Source of the DNA: Eubacterium ruminantium
GTDB taxonomy: Bacteria; Bacillota; Clostridia; Lachnospirales; Lachnospiraceae
NCBI GenBank assembly: GCA_900108205.1
Contig: FNUU01000002.1
Span: forward strand, 296,476 to 360,475
DNA: 64,000 nt
Reading direction: 5' to 3'
A model generated the notes under the pieces. The model worked only from the letters and a program-made list of their open reading frames with translations, was not told where the DNA came from and made no database searches. Below are positions 28,501 to 37,018 of this stretch, piece after piece (the stretch's first letter is position 1; the number at the start of each line of letters is the position of its first letter). Position numbers and translations under genes: made by a program.

Positions 28501-29487
28501 AGCGGAAATCTCAGACTTCGCAATGCAGCTATCCTTGTCGTAGATGACAATGATATGAACCTGAAGGTTGCCAAAGGTCTTATGAAGAAGCTTACGGCTG
28601 TTCCTGACCTTGCTTCAAGCGGTGAGATCTGCATAGAAATGATGAATGAGAAGCATTATGATATAGTGCTTATGGATCATATGATGCCGGTCATGGATGG
28701 TATCGAGACTCTGAAAAAGCTGAAAGGTGCCGGCATGATCCCGAAGGATACGGCAGTTATAGCGCTTACCGCAAATGCAATTGTCGGAGCGAGGGAGACT
28801 TACATAGAGCAGGGCTTTACGGATTATCTTTCGAAGCCGATAGATCCTGCTCAGCTTGAGAAGATACTTACCAAATATCTTCCGGAGGATAAATACTATT
28901 ATGAGGACGGAAGTGCTCCTCAGAATACAGCAGGAATAATCGTCGATGAACTACAAGAGACGTCAGCCGGACAGGCTGCTGGTGATGTACAGGATTCATC
29001 AATCGGACAAATCACTGGCGGTAAGCAGAACAAGCTGGCTACAGATGCCGGGGATGATGTACGGTATATATCGGACAGACAGACCACCGGCGTCGAGCAG
29101 GATGCGACAGCAAAAGAGGCGGCAGGAGAGGATTTTCTTGAGCAGCTCCGTAACGCCGGCTTCAATACAGAAGCTGCAATGGGATATGCCATGGATGATG
29201 AAGAGTTTTATAAGGAGCTTCTCATGACCTTTGCTGAAGATGAACCCGGTAAAATTTCGGCGATCACAGACTTTTATAAGGCCAGAAACTGGAAGGATTA
29301 TAAGATTCTGGTGCATGCCCTGAAGAGTTCTGCAAAGGCTGTGGGGGCTGACGAACTATCGGCGCTTGCTCTTGAGCAGGAAGAGGCTTCAAAGGAAGAG
29401 AATGAGGAAGTAATAGATTCCGGTTTTGAAAATCTGATGAAGACTTATAAGATGGTAACAGAAAACATTTTGAAGATCATTTCCTAG
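25597..29487 (+). CDS. Hybrid sensor histidine kinase: two Cache modules, pseudo-DHp, DHp, HATPase, REC, HPt
   Basis: 1296 residues. TM ~8-28, extracellular Cache-like domain ~40-280, TM ~281-301; a segment ~315-375 that reads like a DHp helix pair (FVEKITNNLKQPIADVIRMS) but has Asn where the phospho-accepting His should be; TM ~404-424, second Cache ~430-660, TM ~666-690. Then the true DHp (FLAQMSHEIRTPINAVIGMD, His ~727), HATPase (NLLTNAVKY, DTGIGI, GTGLGMSI), a receiver (VVDDNDMN, LMDHMMPVMDG, Lys in LSKPID) and a C-terminal HPt (VHALKSSAKAVGA). The first half therefore looks like a fused, catalytically dead sensor copy. The ligand is unknown; no response regulator gene adjoins. Confidence 0.88.
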   Translation: MKNLKKSDIVTIVILVVLFMIIIVTNAGLVYKSLVSQKRKVGETQINSIKSDLDNYIANSENILLRTASGAEQILAQKNSEKELEDYIVHQKRAQKDATNGTTFNVYIAGQGWEIIPDFDKPSDYHATERNWYVGAVESDGEIYITDPYIDRMTGEMCYTLSVLLSDKNTVVAMDFTLSEIQQCVDKMGLDSGDGVAIIISNEGLIVGYNDMTYIGDDVNKVLPDYAVFYNYIKNNPGQEAFSDYVGEKSCTVFHSKTKNNWYMILTTFNGDLDSKTRRQIILNIITNVLMLVVIVIFYIRNAKNRNRAERALRSSEKFVEKITNNLKQPIADVIRMSEVNRVESSEDIRQNITEIRTVGIKMDEMMKDLSSYSSLWQDMSRKEEMKRKKEKSLSKSIKRSRNTIILMLLLVVLGTSAVFVDYSKEHSDGLIRGQLTVYDGKLNEWEAEQRTILNMFTNIISARPEILDDYDYAVEWLNSIAVKYPNISVCYLANPYKEHTVIMNNGWQPDEDWKVEERDWYKKTEISPDGFSFSSPYFDEQTGNYCVTISQMVYGKNGEFLGIFGIDLYMDKLIEIFGSGYYETDYVFLVDSNGAIINHPNKEYQMAEGNSVNIADTPYGKAFKMKNRAIDHITDYNGSYSVCTHMLDESSGFSVFFVAKWWSINIWNVITVAFYIMLIVVCIIVIIVLLNRVIRSQAELNNKLSAAVDEATVAGKAKTDFLAQMSHEIRTPINAVIGMDEMILRETKDQEIREYAQNISSASNTLLNLINGILDFSKIESGKMEIISGQYETVEMVDDLVNMIAGKVESKGLQFVIDIDKNIPKTLYGDDVRIKQIITNLLTNAVKYTNKGSVKMTVRAEEVSADDCTLYVEVKDTGIGIREEDKDKLFVSFQRLDERRNKNIEGTGLGMSIVAGLLAMMDSSLNVESVYGEGSTFYFRLKQKVIDGSGIGEYVRGAASPQDKKTQSGNLRLRNAAILVVDDNDMNLKVAKGLMKKLTAVPDLASSGEICIEMMNEKHYDIVLMDHMMPVMDGIETLKKLKGAGMIPKDTAVIALTANAIVGARETYIEQGFTDYLSKPIDPAQLEKILTKYLPEDKYYYEDGSAPQNTAGIIVDELQETSAGQAAGDVQDSSIGQITGGKQNKLATDAGDDVRYISDRQTTGVEQDATAKEAAGEDFLEQLRNAGFNTEAAMGYAMDDEEFYKELLMTFAEDEPGKISAITDFYKARNWKDYKILVHALKSSAKAVGADELSALALEQEEASKEENEEVIDSGFENLMKTYKMVTENILKIIS

Positions 29488-29551
29488 TATATTGGTCCGG
29501 CTATTTAAGAACCAATAAACTGGCAGCTACTAATATTTACAGAGGTATATT

Positions 29552-30562
29552 ATGGGCCTGATAATATTTATAATTATTTTTTACAATTTAATAGCGAAGT
29601 CGGATCCGAAGCTTCATGACAGGATAAAGAAGAGAATGCCGCTCCTGATAATGCTTTTTATTATGCTGCAGTGCGCAAGCTGGTTCGGAGCAGGACTGAC
29701 AAGGGGCATCGGAACGCTTCTTGGACTTGGAATAGTTTTATCACCATTTATTTTAATCGGATGGGGAATCAAGAAGATAATAAATGCAGGTAAAAGGAAA
29801 AACAGTCAAGAATATCAGGAGATTAAGAGAGAAATGCAGCAGGATATTAAACTTACGGAATCTGTTCCGAAAAGAAGGAAGATAGTTGCAAAATTTAATG
29901 AAAAGTATTCACTCTGCCTGACGGATGAGCAGATTGACAGGATAGTCGAGGCTTCTTATTCATCCTATACCTGGCAGAGAGAAATCTATGATATGGATAA
30001 AGAGTATAAATTCGCCAGCATGTGGGTGGATGAAGCCAATGAATGGCTGAGAATGTATCTTTATGTATTTCCGGTCATGGACATATCATTTGATATCAGA
30101 CGACAGGCGCAGATTGTTGAGGATACCCTTTGTGCCATTTTCAGGGATATCGATCCTAAGAGATGCTACTCCGTGGATGATGTGATCCAGAGGATCAATA
30201 ACAAGTATCTTACACGATTTGATGAGAAAACCTTTATGATCGCATATAGATTCCTCCAGAAGGAGCATCATAATTATAAGCTTCCGGGAGCTGACAGAAG
30301 CATGGTCAGAAATGTCAGCGAGGTTGACAGCCTGGCACAGAAATATCAGAATGTCCAAAATGCTGAACCGTCGAAGCATTATGTAAGTCCGGCAGGAGCT
30401 AAGGTTCCGGTAAATAATATCGGAGACGGAATAACTCATGAGCAGCTGGAGGAAATGGTTCAGAGCGGTAATTTTACTGACGATGAGATCGTGGAGATCA
30501 TAAAGAAAATATATGGCGGAAATGATGAGGATCCGGATTCAGGTATGACGCCTATGGCGTGA
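29552..30562 (+). CDS. Membrane protein of unknown function
   Basis: 336 residues. Two N-terminal membrane segments (about 28-48 and 55-75) follow a short hydrophobic start, and a basic helical linker (KKIINAGKRKNSQ) leads to a soluble, mainly helical domain with aromatic-rich motifs (ASYSSYTWQREIYDMDKEY, DEANEWLRMYLYVFP). No known catalytic motif was seen. It lies 64 bases after the kinase on the same strand and may belong to the same transcript, but no functional link is shown. A ribosome-binding site AGAGGT precedes the ATG. Confidence 0.7.
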   Translation: MGLIIFIIIFYNLIAKSDPKLHDRIKKRMPLLIMLFIMLQCASWFGAGLTRGIGTLLGLGIVLSPFILIGWGIKKIINAGKRKNSQEYQEIKREMQQDIKLTESVPKRRKIVAKFNEKYSLCLTDEQIDRIVEASYSSYTWQREIYDMDKEYKFASMWVDEANEWLRMYLYVFPVMDISFDIRRQAQIVEDTLCAIFRDIDPKRCYSVDDVIQRINNKYLTRFDEKTFMIAYRFLQKEHHNYKLPGADRSMVRNVSEVDSLAQKYQNVQNAEPSKHYVSPAGAKVPVNNIGDGITHEQLEEMVQSGNFTDDEIVEIIKKIYGGNDEDPDSGMTPMA

Positions 30563-30650
30563 TATGGCTATAATAAACAGAAGCTTATATCCGGCTGATT
30601 GATCTTTGAATAACTACACCGGATATGGATATCAAAATTCGGAGGACAGT

Positions 30651-31130
30651 ATGAAGAATGACAAAACAAATGTGATGCGCGTTCTGGACAGCAAAAAGGT
30701 TGCGTATCAAAGCTATTCATATACAGCGGACAGCACACTGAGCGGTGAACAGATCGCTGAGCTTCTAAATGAGGATGTTAAAAGAGTTTTCAAGACTCTT
30801 GTAACTCAGGGGAAGACCGGGCAGCATTATGTATTTGTAATACCGGTTGCAGAGGAGCTGGATCTAAAGAAGGCGGCAAAGGCCTGCGGAGAAAAGTCGG
30901 TTGCCATGATAAAACAGAAGGAGCTGCTCCCTCTTACAGGCTATATTCACGGAGGATGTTCTCCTATCGGAATGAAAAAAATGTTTTCGACATTTGTGCA
31001 CATTTCAGCGAAGGAATATGATAAAATGTTCGTCAGTGCCGGAAAAGTGGGAATGCAGGTAGAGCTTCCGCCACAGGCACTTATTGATATCGTAAATGTC
31101 AAATTTGATGATCTGATCGTGGAGACGTAG
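30651..31130 (+). CDS. ybaK: YbaK/EbsC-family Cys-tRNA(Pro) deacylase
   Basis: 159 residues. The YbaK fold is recognised from KTNVMRVLDSKKVAYQSYSY, the FKTLVTQGK strand, the HYVFVIPVAEELDLKKAAKA block and the GGCSPIGMKK loop. This family hydrolyses Cys mischarged on tRNA-Pro. The start is set at 30651 because GGAGG lies 5 bases before that ATG; the open frame extends 15 codons upstream from a TTG without a ribosome-binding site. A terminator follows. Confidence 0.9.
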   Translation: MKNDKTNVMRVLDSKKVAYQSYSYTADSTLSGEQIAELLNEDVKRVFKTLVTQGKTGQHYVFVIPVAEELDLKKAAKACGEKSVAMIKQKELLPLTGYIHGGCSPIGMKKMFSTFVHISAKEYDKMFVSAGKVGMQVELPPQALIDIVNVKFDDLIVET

Positions 31131-31147
31131 TAGGGCGTTTCTTAAAT

Positions 31148-31184
31148 ATCTCAACTGAATATGAGATGCGTTTTTTGTTTTTAA
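31148..31184 (+). terminator. Terminator after ybaK, with similarity to the dispersed repeat
   Basis: ATCTCA (31148-31153) pairs with TGAGAT (31162-31167); T-rich tract from 31171. The 3' half (TATGAGATGCGTTTTTTG) matches the second module of the dispersed repeat, so this may be a relic copy serving as terminator. Confidence 0.6.
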
Positions 31185-31217
31185 ATGGATAATTATTAAA
31201 AGGATGGAGAGAAGAAA

Positions 31218-32015
31218 ATGACTGGAAATGTTCATTCAATAATAACAGGAAGTACGGTTGACGGACCGGGAACCAGATATGTTGTATTTTTAAAGGGATG
31301 TCCGCTGAGATGTCTTTACTGCCATAACCCGGATACCTGGGATGGAAGAGGCGGCAAGGAAATGACGGTTGCCGAGATAATAGCGGATATGAGAAGCTAT
31401 CTTCCATTTATGAAGAGAGGCGGACTTACGATCTCCGGCGGTGAGCCGCTTGTGCAGATTGATTTCGTAACAGAACTCTTTACTGCAGCCAAGAACCTGG
31501 GAGTTCATACGGCGCTGGATACAACAGGATATCTCTTCAATAAGGATAATCCGGAGATTTTTGCAAAGTATGAGAAGCTGGCAGCGGTTACAGATCTGGT
31601 GCTCCTGGATCTTAAGCATATCGATCCGGAGAAGCATGTAGAACTCACGGGAGTTAAACAGGATACAATAATTGATTTCTATAAATATCTGGATGAGAAG
31701 GATATTCCAATCTGGGTAAGACATGTTATAGTTCCGGGATATACCTTTGATCCGGTTTACCTCGAGAAATCCGGAAAGTTTCTTGCACATTTCAAAAATG
31801 TCAAGGCAGTTGACATCCTTCCTTATCATGATATGGCCAAGCCGAAGTATAAGGAAATGGGCATTGACTATGTACTTAAGGATGTTAAACCGCTTACCGG
31901 TGAAGATGGTCACAGCGCCCGCGACATGGTGGTAAATGCCATGCGCCAGGAGAGAATCCGCATGAAGGAAGCCGGAATCCACGTGGGCTTCCCATTTGAT
32001 ACACCTGTGCTGTAG
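31218..32015 (+). CDS. pflA: Pyruvate formate-lyase activating enzyme (radical SAM)
   Basis: 265 residues. The radical-SAM cluster motif CPLRCLYCHNPDTW (CxxxCxxC) is at ~30-43, and the SAM-contacting GGEP at ~78-81. Family landmarks DGPGTRYVVFLKGC and GVHTALDTTGY are present. It would install the glycyl radical on the detached radical subunit at 25133. It lies ~5.8 kb downstream of that gene, separated by the kinase, a membrane protein and ybaK, and has its own GGATGGAGAG ribosome-binding site. Confidence 0.95.
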   Translation: MTGNVHSIITGSTVDGPGTRYVVFLKGCPLRCLYCHNPDTWDGRGGKEMTVAEIIADMRSYLPFMKRGGLTISGGEPLVQIDFVTELFTAAKNLGVHTALDTTGYLFNKDNPEIFAKYEKLAAVTDLVLLDLKHIDPEKHVELTGVKQDTIIDFYKYLDEKDIPIWVRHVIVPGYTFDPVYLEKSGKFLAHFKNVKAVDILPYHDMAKPKYKEMGIDYVLKDVKPLTGEDGHSARDMVVNAMRQERIRMKEAGIHVGFPFDTPVL

Positions 32016-32138
32016 GCTTTAGGTGTTGTGCTATTCGGGAAAACAGACAAGTTATCTGGTGTAATTGTTCAGAACCGATATACCAGTGTAGATGCAGGAC
32101 GTAAATAAATAGACTGTTCAGTGCATCAGTCGGGTATG

Positions 32139-32206
32139 AGATTAAGTTACCGTAGGGACGTCAGTCCCGCAGGATTATGAGAAGCGTTTTTTGCTTCTCA
32201 TAATAT
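32139..32206 (+). repeat. Dispersed intergenic repeat, copy 3 (+ orientation)
   Basis: The cleanest copy: GGGAC-GTCA-GTCCC arms (32155-32168), then ATTATGAGAAGC, a T-rich loop, and GCTTCTCATAAT, a perfect 11-bp stem. It fills most of the spacer between pflA and the LOG-family gene; the rest of that spacer shows nothing recognisable. Confidence 0.9.
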
Positions 32207-32228
32207 AAAATATTTGAGAGGTTTGAAA

Positions 32229-32759
32229 ATGAATATAGCAGTGTTTGCGGGAGCCGCAGAAGGAAAGAAGCCTGAATATATGGAGGCAGCCGGGGCTCTC
32301 GGAAAGTGGATAGGCGAAAACGGACATACTCTTGTTTATGGCGATGGTAAGGTCGGAATGATGGGCAGGGTGGCGGAGGCAACTCTTGCTGCCGACGGTA
32401 AGGTCATAGGTATAATCCCGCAGTTCATGATAGATGCAGGCTGGGAGAATACGGATGTTACAGAAATGATCGTGACAGATACCATGTCAGAGAGAAAAGA
32501 AAAAATGGCGGAGCTGGCAGACATCTTTGTGGCACTTCCCGGAGGTGTCGGAACTCTGGAGGAGGCCGCTGATATAGTTTCCTGGGTTCGCCTGGGACTG
32601 TATAAGGCTCCATTTATCTTTTGGAATACTCTTGGCTGTTACGATAAACTGAAGGCTCTTTATGATCAGATGATCGAAGATGAATTTTTAAATGCAGAAG
32701 AGCTTTCCTTCGTACATTATCTGGATAATATCCGCGAGCTGGAAGCTGTGATCAAATAA
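32229..32759 (+). CDS. LOG-family nucleoside 5'-monophosphate phosphoribohydrolase
   Basis: 176 residues, Rossmann-like. The family motif PGGVGTLEE is present (~residue 103-111), with the preceding SERKEKMAELADIFVALPGG block. LOG proteins release the base from (cytokinin) nucleotide 5'-monophosphates; bacterial members usually act on AMP-type substrates, and the physiological role is unclear. The start is set at 32229, with GAGAGG 8 bases upstream. Confidence 0.88.
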   Translation: MNIAVFAGAAEGKKPEYMEAAGALGKWIGENGHTLVYGDGKVGMMGRVAEATLAADGKVIGIIPQFMIDAGWENTDVTEMIVTDTMSERKEKMAELADIFVALPGGVGTLEEAADIVSWVRLGLYKAPFIFWNTLGCYDKLKALYDQMIEDEFLNAEELSFVHYLDNIRELEAVIK

Positions 32760-32800
32760 GAAGAGAAAAACTAAATAAATATAATGAATAATAATTAAAA

Positions 32801-32834
32801 GATCGGAGAATACTGTATTTTCCGGTCTTTTTTT
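32801..32834 (+). terminator. Rho-independent terminator after the LOG-family gene
   Basis: GATCGGAGAA (32801-32810) pairs with TTTTCCGGTC with G-T pairs, followed by a run of seven T. Confidence 0.88.
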
Positions 32835-32893
32835 GGTGTAAAAAAGTCGCTACGCAGACATGCTGACACAAAATTAATTAAAAAATTTTCATC

Positions 32894-32949
32894 TTTTAAT
32901 CTAATTTTAATCTTTATCGAAGTTTTTTTTAATATTTAAGCGATATACT
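32894..32949 (+). promoter_or_regulatory. Direct repeats and -10 box upstream of the ABC transporter
   Basis: TTTTAATC at 32894-32901 and 32905-32912, spaced 11 bases (one helical turn), as for OmpR-family response regulators. A TATACT -10 box is at 32944-32949 without a good -35, which fits an activator-dependent promoter. No two-component genes adjoin. Confidence 0.5.
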
Positions 32950-32996
32950 CACCTTATCAAAAAAACAACAAATCAATGATCAGGAGGTAGAGTAAA

Positions 32997-35486
32997 GTGA
33001 AGGTTTTTTTGAAATACATCAGAAAGAACATGTTTGAGAAGAAAAGCAGATTGTTTCTTCTGATCTTCTCGATAGCAATGAGTACAGCACTTCTGGTAGC
33101 CAGTGCGGGAATTGTGGAAATCATTTTCAACAGTTTCACAAAACCGTATGAACAGGCACAGGAGTCGGATATCGGAATTGTTTCTTCTGCGGAAGATCCG
33201 TTTATCGATCCTTCACTATTTGAAGGTGAAAAGCTTACGGATCTTATCTGTGAGATCCAGACGAAGGGCGTTGTAAATGAAAATGACAAGATCAGATATG
33301 TCAGCATTCATGGACGCGAAGCTTTTGACGGTAAGATGAAGGAAGGAACAGCAGACTTTATCAGCGGTGAATATACCGAAGGCGATTTTTCCTGTATCAT
33401 TTCAGAGAGAATCGCAAAGGAATGTAAACTTTCGGTAGGAGATTCCATCAAGCTTTACCTTTCAGGTGAAGAGATAAATATGGTAATAAAGGCCATAAGC
33501 GTTAATGATGGTCTTTTCTATGCGGATGAGATCAATAACTACAGCATGGTTGTTCCTTATGAAATGTTAAATTTAAAAATGCATGCCGATGGAAAGTTCA
33601 ATTATATCGGAGCAAACCTTGAAAGCGGTAAGGTAGACAGCTATCTTAAGCAGTTTAATCAGGATCATCCGGAGCTTTCAGCTTACAGCCTTAAGTCAAA
33701 GCTTGAGACTGACGGATCTATAAATGCGGTACTTTACTTAATGTTGACAATCGTCGTAGTAGTAAGTTCGATAATCATCCACGGAGTATTCAAACTCATA
33801 ATGACAGAGAGGCTTACGGTTATCGGTACATTTATGAGCCAGGGTGCTACGAAGAAAAAGATTGAGCGCATCGTTCTTCTGGAAGGTCTTATGTATGCCT
33901 TGATGGGTGGTGTCGTAGGATGTGCACTTGGTGAGGTGCTCCTCTTTGTTATCAACCGCCTCGTAAGCCCTCTTGCAAAATACGGAATTTATGCACCATA
34001 TAATGTGAATGCATTACATATAGTTATCGGAATGGTATTTGCAGTACTGCTTTCAGTAATCTCTGCTTATACACCGGTCAGATCGATCAGAAAATACGAG
34101 GTTAAGGATGTTATCCTCGGAAGAGCGGAAGCTAAGCAGAAGAACAGAAAGATAAAGGTTTTCATCGGCGCAGCACTTCTTATCTTCAGTATAGTGATCG
34201 GAATCATCAACGGAAAGGTTCAGAATGTTACAAGTATGATCGCAATGGCTACAGCCTTTGCAGGAATCATAATGGTAACACCTACACTTGTTAAGTATCT
34301 GGCAGGCTTCCTTGCAAAGCTTTTCAGAGGAAAGCCGACAGCTTACCTTACAATGAACAATATAAGAACATCAAAGCTTCTTAGAAATAACATAGTACTT
34401 ATAGTAGTTTCATTATCAGCAGTGCTTCTTATCTCATCCTTTGGTGAGAGCATGACAAAGCTTGTAAAAGGAGCATATGAAGATCTAGATTACGATTATT
34501 CAATATCATCTATCATGAATACCGGCAGTGAAGAGTCGACAACAAACGTGATTTTTGACAAGCTTAACAGCATCGATGGAATTGATAAAGAATCAATAGC
34601 AACAGCAACATATGAAATGTGTGAAGTAGACGGACATTCGGCTTTCATTGAACCGGTGGATATCATTCCATACGGACATTATCTCGACAGATATACGCCT
34701 CTCATTTCCCAGAAAGGAAATGATTATCAAGAGTTTGCAGCATCAACTGATAATGCGGTATACCTTACAACAAAGGTTGCGGACGCGATCGATAAGAAGA
34801 AGGGTGATACAGTCGTAATAGAAGTAAATTCCAGAAAGGCGGAATTCAGGGTTGCCGGTTTGTATGACGGCAAGGTTTATAATAACGGCGAAGGAATCCT
34901 TATCAGCAGAGAATGCGGAGAAAAAGTGTTTAATATAACAGAGGCATCCGACATATTCTTCATGCTTGACGGTACAAGAGCAGCGAGTGAGGTTGAGGCA
35001 GATTTCAAGGGCTTCCTTACAACTCTGGGTGCAACCTATCAGACAAAGGCTGAGGACTGCAAAGCAAATGATGAATCAAATGCGATGGTAGTAAATGTTA
35101 TGGCAGTATTTGCATATCTGGCCCTGATAATCGCTTCAATCGGAGTATTCAACAACATAACCATCAGCTTCCACCAGAGAAAGAGAGAATTCGCGGTAAT
35201 GTCTTCTGTCGGAATGGATAAGAAGAGAAGAAAGAATATGATACTGACAGAGAGCATGTTCAGTGTAGTGATGAGTATCCTTATAACAGTACCATTTATG
35301 ATACTTCTTACAGATCTTTTCACAGGCTCAACTTACTTCGTAGGAATCCCTATGGTAACAAAGCTCAGCTGGATCACAGTACCAAAGTTCTCAATCGTAC
35401 TTGCAGTTATCATCTTTATAGCATCTCTTTCTACAATGAAGAAGAGCAAGAAGCTCAGCATTGTTCAGGAGCTTAAATACGAATAA
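32997..35486 (+). CDS. ABC transporter permease, FtsX/MacB family
   Basis: 829 residues. N-terminal membrane segment ~19-42, a large extracellular domain ~45-240, a three-helix block ~245-375, then a second membrane segment at ~395, a second extracellular domain ~490-680 and a terminal three-helix block ~690-815. This duplicated FtsX layout is typical of BceB- or lipoprotein/peptide-handling permeases. It starts at GTG with AGGAGG 9 bases upstream. The ATPase is encoded downstream, the reverse of the usual order. The substrate is unknown; export or sensing of an antimicrobial peptide is possible. Confidence 0.85.
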   Translation: MKVFLKYIRKNMFEKKSRLFLLIFSIAMSTALLVASAGIVEIIFNSFTKPYEQAQESDIGIVSSAEDPFIDPSLFEGEKLTDLICEIQTKGVVNENDKIRYVSIHGREAFDGKMKEGTADFISGEYTEGDFSCIISERIAKECKLSVGDSIKLYLSGEEINMVIKAISVNDGLFYADEINNYSMVVPYEMLNLKMHADGKFNYIGANLESGKVDSYLKQFNQDHPELSAYSLKSKLETDGSINAVLYLMLTIVVVVSSIIIHGVFKLIMTERLTVIGTFMSQGATKKKIERIVLLEGLMYALMGGVVGCALGEVLLFVINRLVSPLAKYGIYAPYNVNALHIVIGMVFAVLLSVISAYTPVRSIRKYEVKDVILGRAEAKQKNRKIKVFIGAALLIFSIVIGIINGKVQNVTSMIAMATAFAGIIMVTPTLVKYLAGFLAKLFRGKPTAYLTMNNIRTSKLLRNNIVLIVVSLSAVLLISSFGESMTKLVKGAYEDLDYDYSISSIMNTGSEESTTNVIFDKLNSIDGIDKESIATATYEMCEVDGHSAFIEPVDIIPYGHYLDRYTPLISQKGNDYQEFAASTDNAVYLTTKVADAIDKKKGDTVVIEVNSRKAEFRVAGLYDGKVYNNGEGILISRECGEKVFNITEASDIFFMLDGTRAASEVEADFKGFLTTLGATYQTKAEDCKANDESNAMVVNVMAVFAYLALIIASIGVFNNITISFHQRKREFAVMSSVGMDKKRRKNMILTESMFSVVMSILITVPFMILLTDLFTGSTYFVGIPMVTKLSWITVPKFSIVLAVIIFIASLSTMKKSKKLSIVQELKYE

Positions 35487-35530
35487 AACAAAAATATAAC
35501 AAGATCATTCGGGATCTATATGATAAAACA

Positions 35531-35582
35531 GGGGACGGTCTGATGGAGCCGCAGATGGTATTCCATCAGAGCCGGTATCCCC
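35531..35582 (+). other. Two-tier hairpin between permease and ATPase genes
   Basis: CTGATGGA (35540-35547) pairs with TCCATCAG (35562-35569); an outer stem GGGGA (35531-35535) pairs with TCCCC (35578-35582). No T run follows. It may set the ratio of the two transporter mRNAs by processing or stabilisation. Confidence 0.55.
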
Positions 35583-35637
35583 GCAAAACAGAAAAATAAC
35601 GATATTTATATAAATGCAGAATATGGAGGAAAATACA

Positions 35638-36342
35638 ATGAACGTAATCGAGGTAAAGAATCTTTATAAATCATTTGAAAATGGCAAGCAGGTAACAGAA
35701 ATCCTTAAAAATATCAATCTTACAGTTAAGCATGGCGAGTTCGTTTCTATCATGGGACCTTCAGGAAGCGGTAAGTCTACACTGCTTTATCTCCTCGGTG
35801 GTCTTGATCAGCCGACCCGAGGAAATGTACTTATCAATGGAACGGATCTTTCTACACTTAATGATAAGAAGCTCAGCAGCATGAGAAATGAAGAAATCGG
35901 CTTTGTATTCCAGTTCTATAATCTGGTACCGAACTTAAACGTTGTTGATAATATTTCCCTTCCGCTTATGCTCAGCGGCAAGAAGATTTCGGATTATAAT
36001 GATAAGATTGATGAAGTTCTTGAGCTTATCGGTCTTGAGGATAAGAGAAAGCTGACACCGCGTGAGCTTTCAGGTGGACAGCAGCAGAGAGTTGCCATAG
36101 CTCGTTCACTTGTATTTGATCCGGAAATCCTCTTCCTGGATGAGCCTATCGGAAACCTTGACTCAAAGACAGGTATGAAGGTTATGGAGCTTTTCGCAAA
36201 GATTAACCGTGAATATGGCAAGACCATCGTTCAGGTTACTCACTCTGAAAAGTCAGCTGAATTCGGAACAAAGCTTGTAAGACTCATCGATGGTGAGATC
36301 GATGAAGTTTCAGACGTAAAGAAACTTTACAAGACAGCATAA
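35638..36342 (+). CDS. ABC transporter ATP-binding protein (LolD/MacB type)
   Basis: 234 residues. Walker A GPSGSGKST, Q-loop FVFQFYNLVPNLN, signature LSGGQQQRVAIARSL, Walker B ILFLDEPIGNLDS, switch His in VTHSEKSAEF. This subclass energises FtsX-type permeases, consistent with its upstream neighbour. The start is set at 35638 because GGAGGA lies 8 bases before that ATG. A terminator-like hairpin after it has its T run on the - strand only, so the end of this + transcript is unclear. Confidence 0.92.
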   Translation: MNVIEVKNLYKSFENGKQVTEILKNINLTVKHGEFVSIMGPSGSGKSTLLYLLGGLDQPTRGNVLINGTDLSTLNDKKLSSMRNEEIGFVFQFYNLVPNLNVVDNISLPLMLSGKKISDYNDKIDEVLELIGLEDKRKLTPRELSGGQQQRVAIARSLVFDPEILFLDEPIGNLDSKTGMKVMELFAKINREYGKTIVQVTHSEKSAEFGTKLVRLIDGEIDEVSDVKKLYKTA

Positions 36343-36374
36343 TCAGGTTACAAAGCTTCATGCATATACGCATC

Positions 36375-36410
36375 AAAAAAGGAATGGACGCCAGAGTAAA
36401 CGTCCATTCC
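36375..36410 (-). terminator. Rho-independent terminator of rpiB
   Basis: Perfect stem GGAATGGACG (36381-36390) and CGTCCATTCC (36401-36410). On the - strand it is followed by six T (A6 at 36375-36380). It could also slow the convergent ABC transcript. Confidence 0.85.
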
Positions 36411-36472
36411 GATCTGATGCAATATAACTTATCAGAAGAAAAACAAGCACGAATGAAGTGAGTATTTGTTTT

Positions 36473-36518
36473 TCTTGATAAGATACCACAGGGACGTCAG
36501 CCCCTGGATTAAGAGTAA
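36473..36518 (+). repeat. Dispersed intergenic repeat, copy 4 (first module only)
   Basis: TTCTTGATAAGATACC followed by ACAGGGACGTCAGCCCC and GGATTA; the second hairpin module is lost. Upstream GAAAAACAA (from 36439) pairs with TTTGTTTTTC just before the core, as also hinted at copy 1. Confidence 0.75.
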
Positions 36519-36545
36519 AATGATCCGAAATGGATCTTGAAAAAG

Positions 36546-36977
36546 CTACTCCTCGATCATTGATATCCTTCTGACATGCCTTTCGTCATTTGAAAATGGT
36601 GTATCAAGGAAGGTGTCAACTATCATAAGTGCATGCCCTGCGCCGATAACTCTGGCTCCCATACAGAGTACATTTGCATTATTGTGCTCACGGGTTGCCT
36701 GTGCAGAAAAGTTGTCATGGCAAAGGGCGGCACGAATACCTTTTACTTTATTTGCGGTAATAGACATACCGATGCCGGTTCCGCATATAAGAATACCGTA
36801 ATCAGCTTCACCGGAAGTTACCGCAGAGGTAACTTCTTTTGCGTATATAGGATAATCACAGGACTTTTCATCGTAACATCCCTTGTCTGTCACTTCTATA
36901 CCTCTATCTGTAAGGTGCTTTATAACTTCCTGCTTAAGGGCGAATCCGCCGTGGTCTGAGCCAATTGCTATTTTCAT
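36546..36977 (-). CDS. rpiB: Ribose 5-phosphate isomerase B
   Basis: 143 residues. It opens MKIAIGSDHGGFALKQEVI, with the phosphate-binding GTGIGMSITANK motif at ~66-77 and the catalytic Cys of LICGTG. It interconverts ribose 5-phosphate and ribulose 5-phosphate and complements the transketolase of this window. AGGAGGAATATT precedes the ATG. It stands 176 bases downstream of tsaC on the same strand. Confidence 0.95.
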   Translation of the reverse strand: MKIAIGSDHGGFALKQEVIKHLTDRGIEVTDKGCYDEKSCDYPIYAKEVTSAVTSGEADYGILICGTGIGMSITANKVKGIRAALCHDNFSAQATREHNNANVLCMGARVIGAGHALMIVDTFLDTPFSNDERHVRRISMIEE

Positions 36978-37018
36978 AATATTCCTCCTGAGAATTAAAA
37001 TTTTATATGTTGTATATT

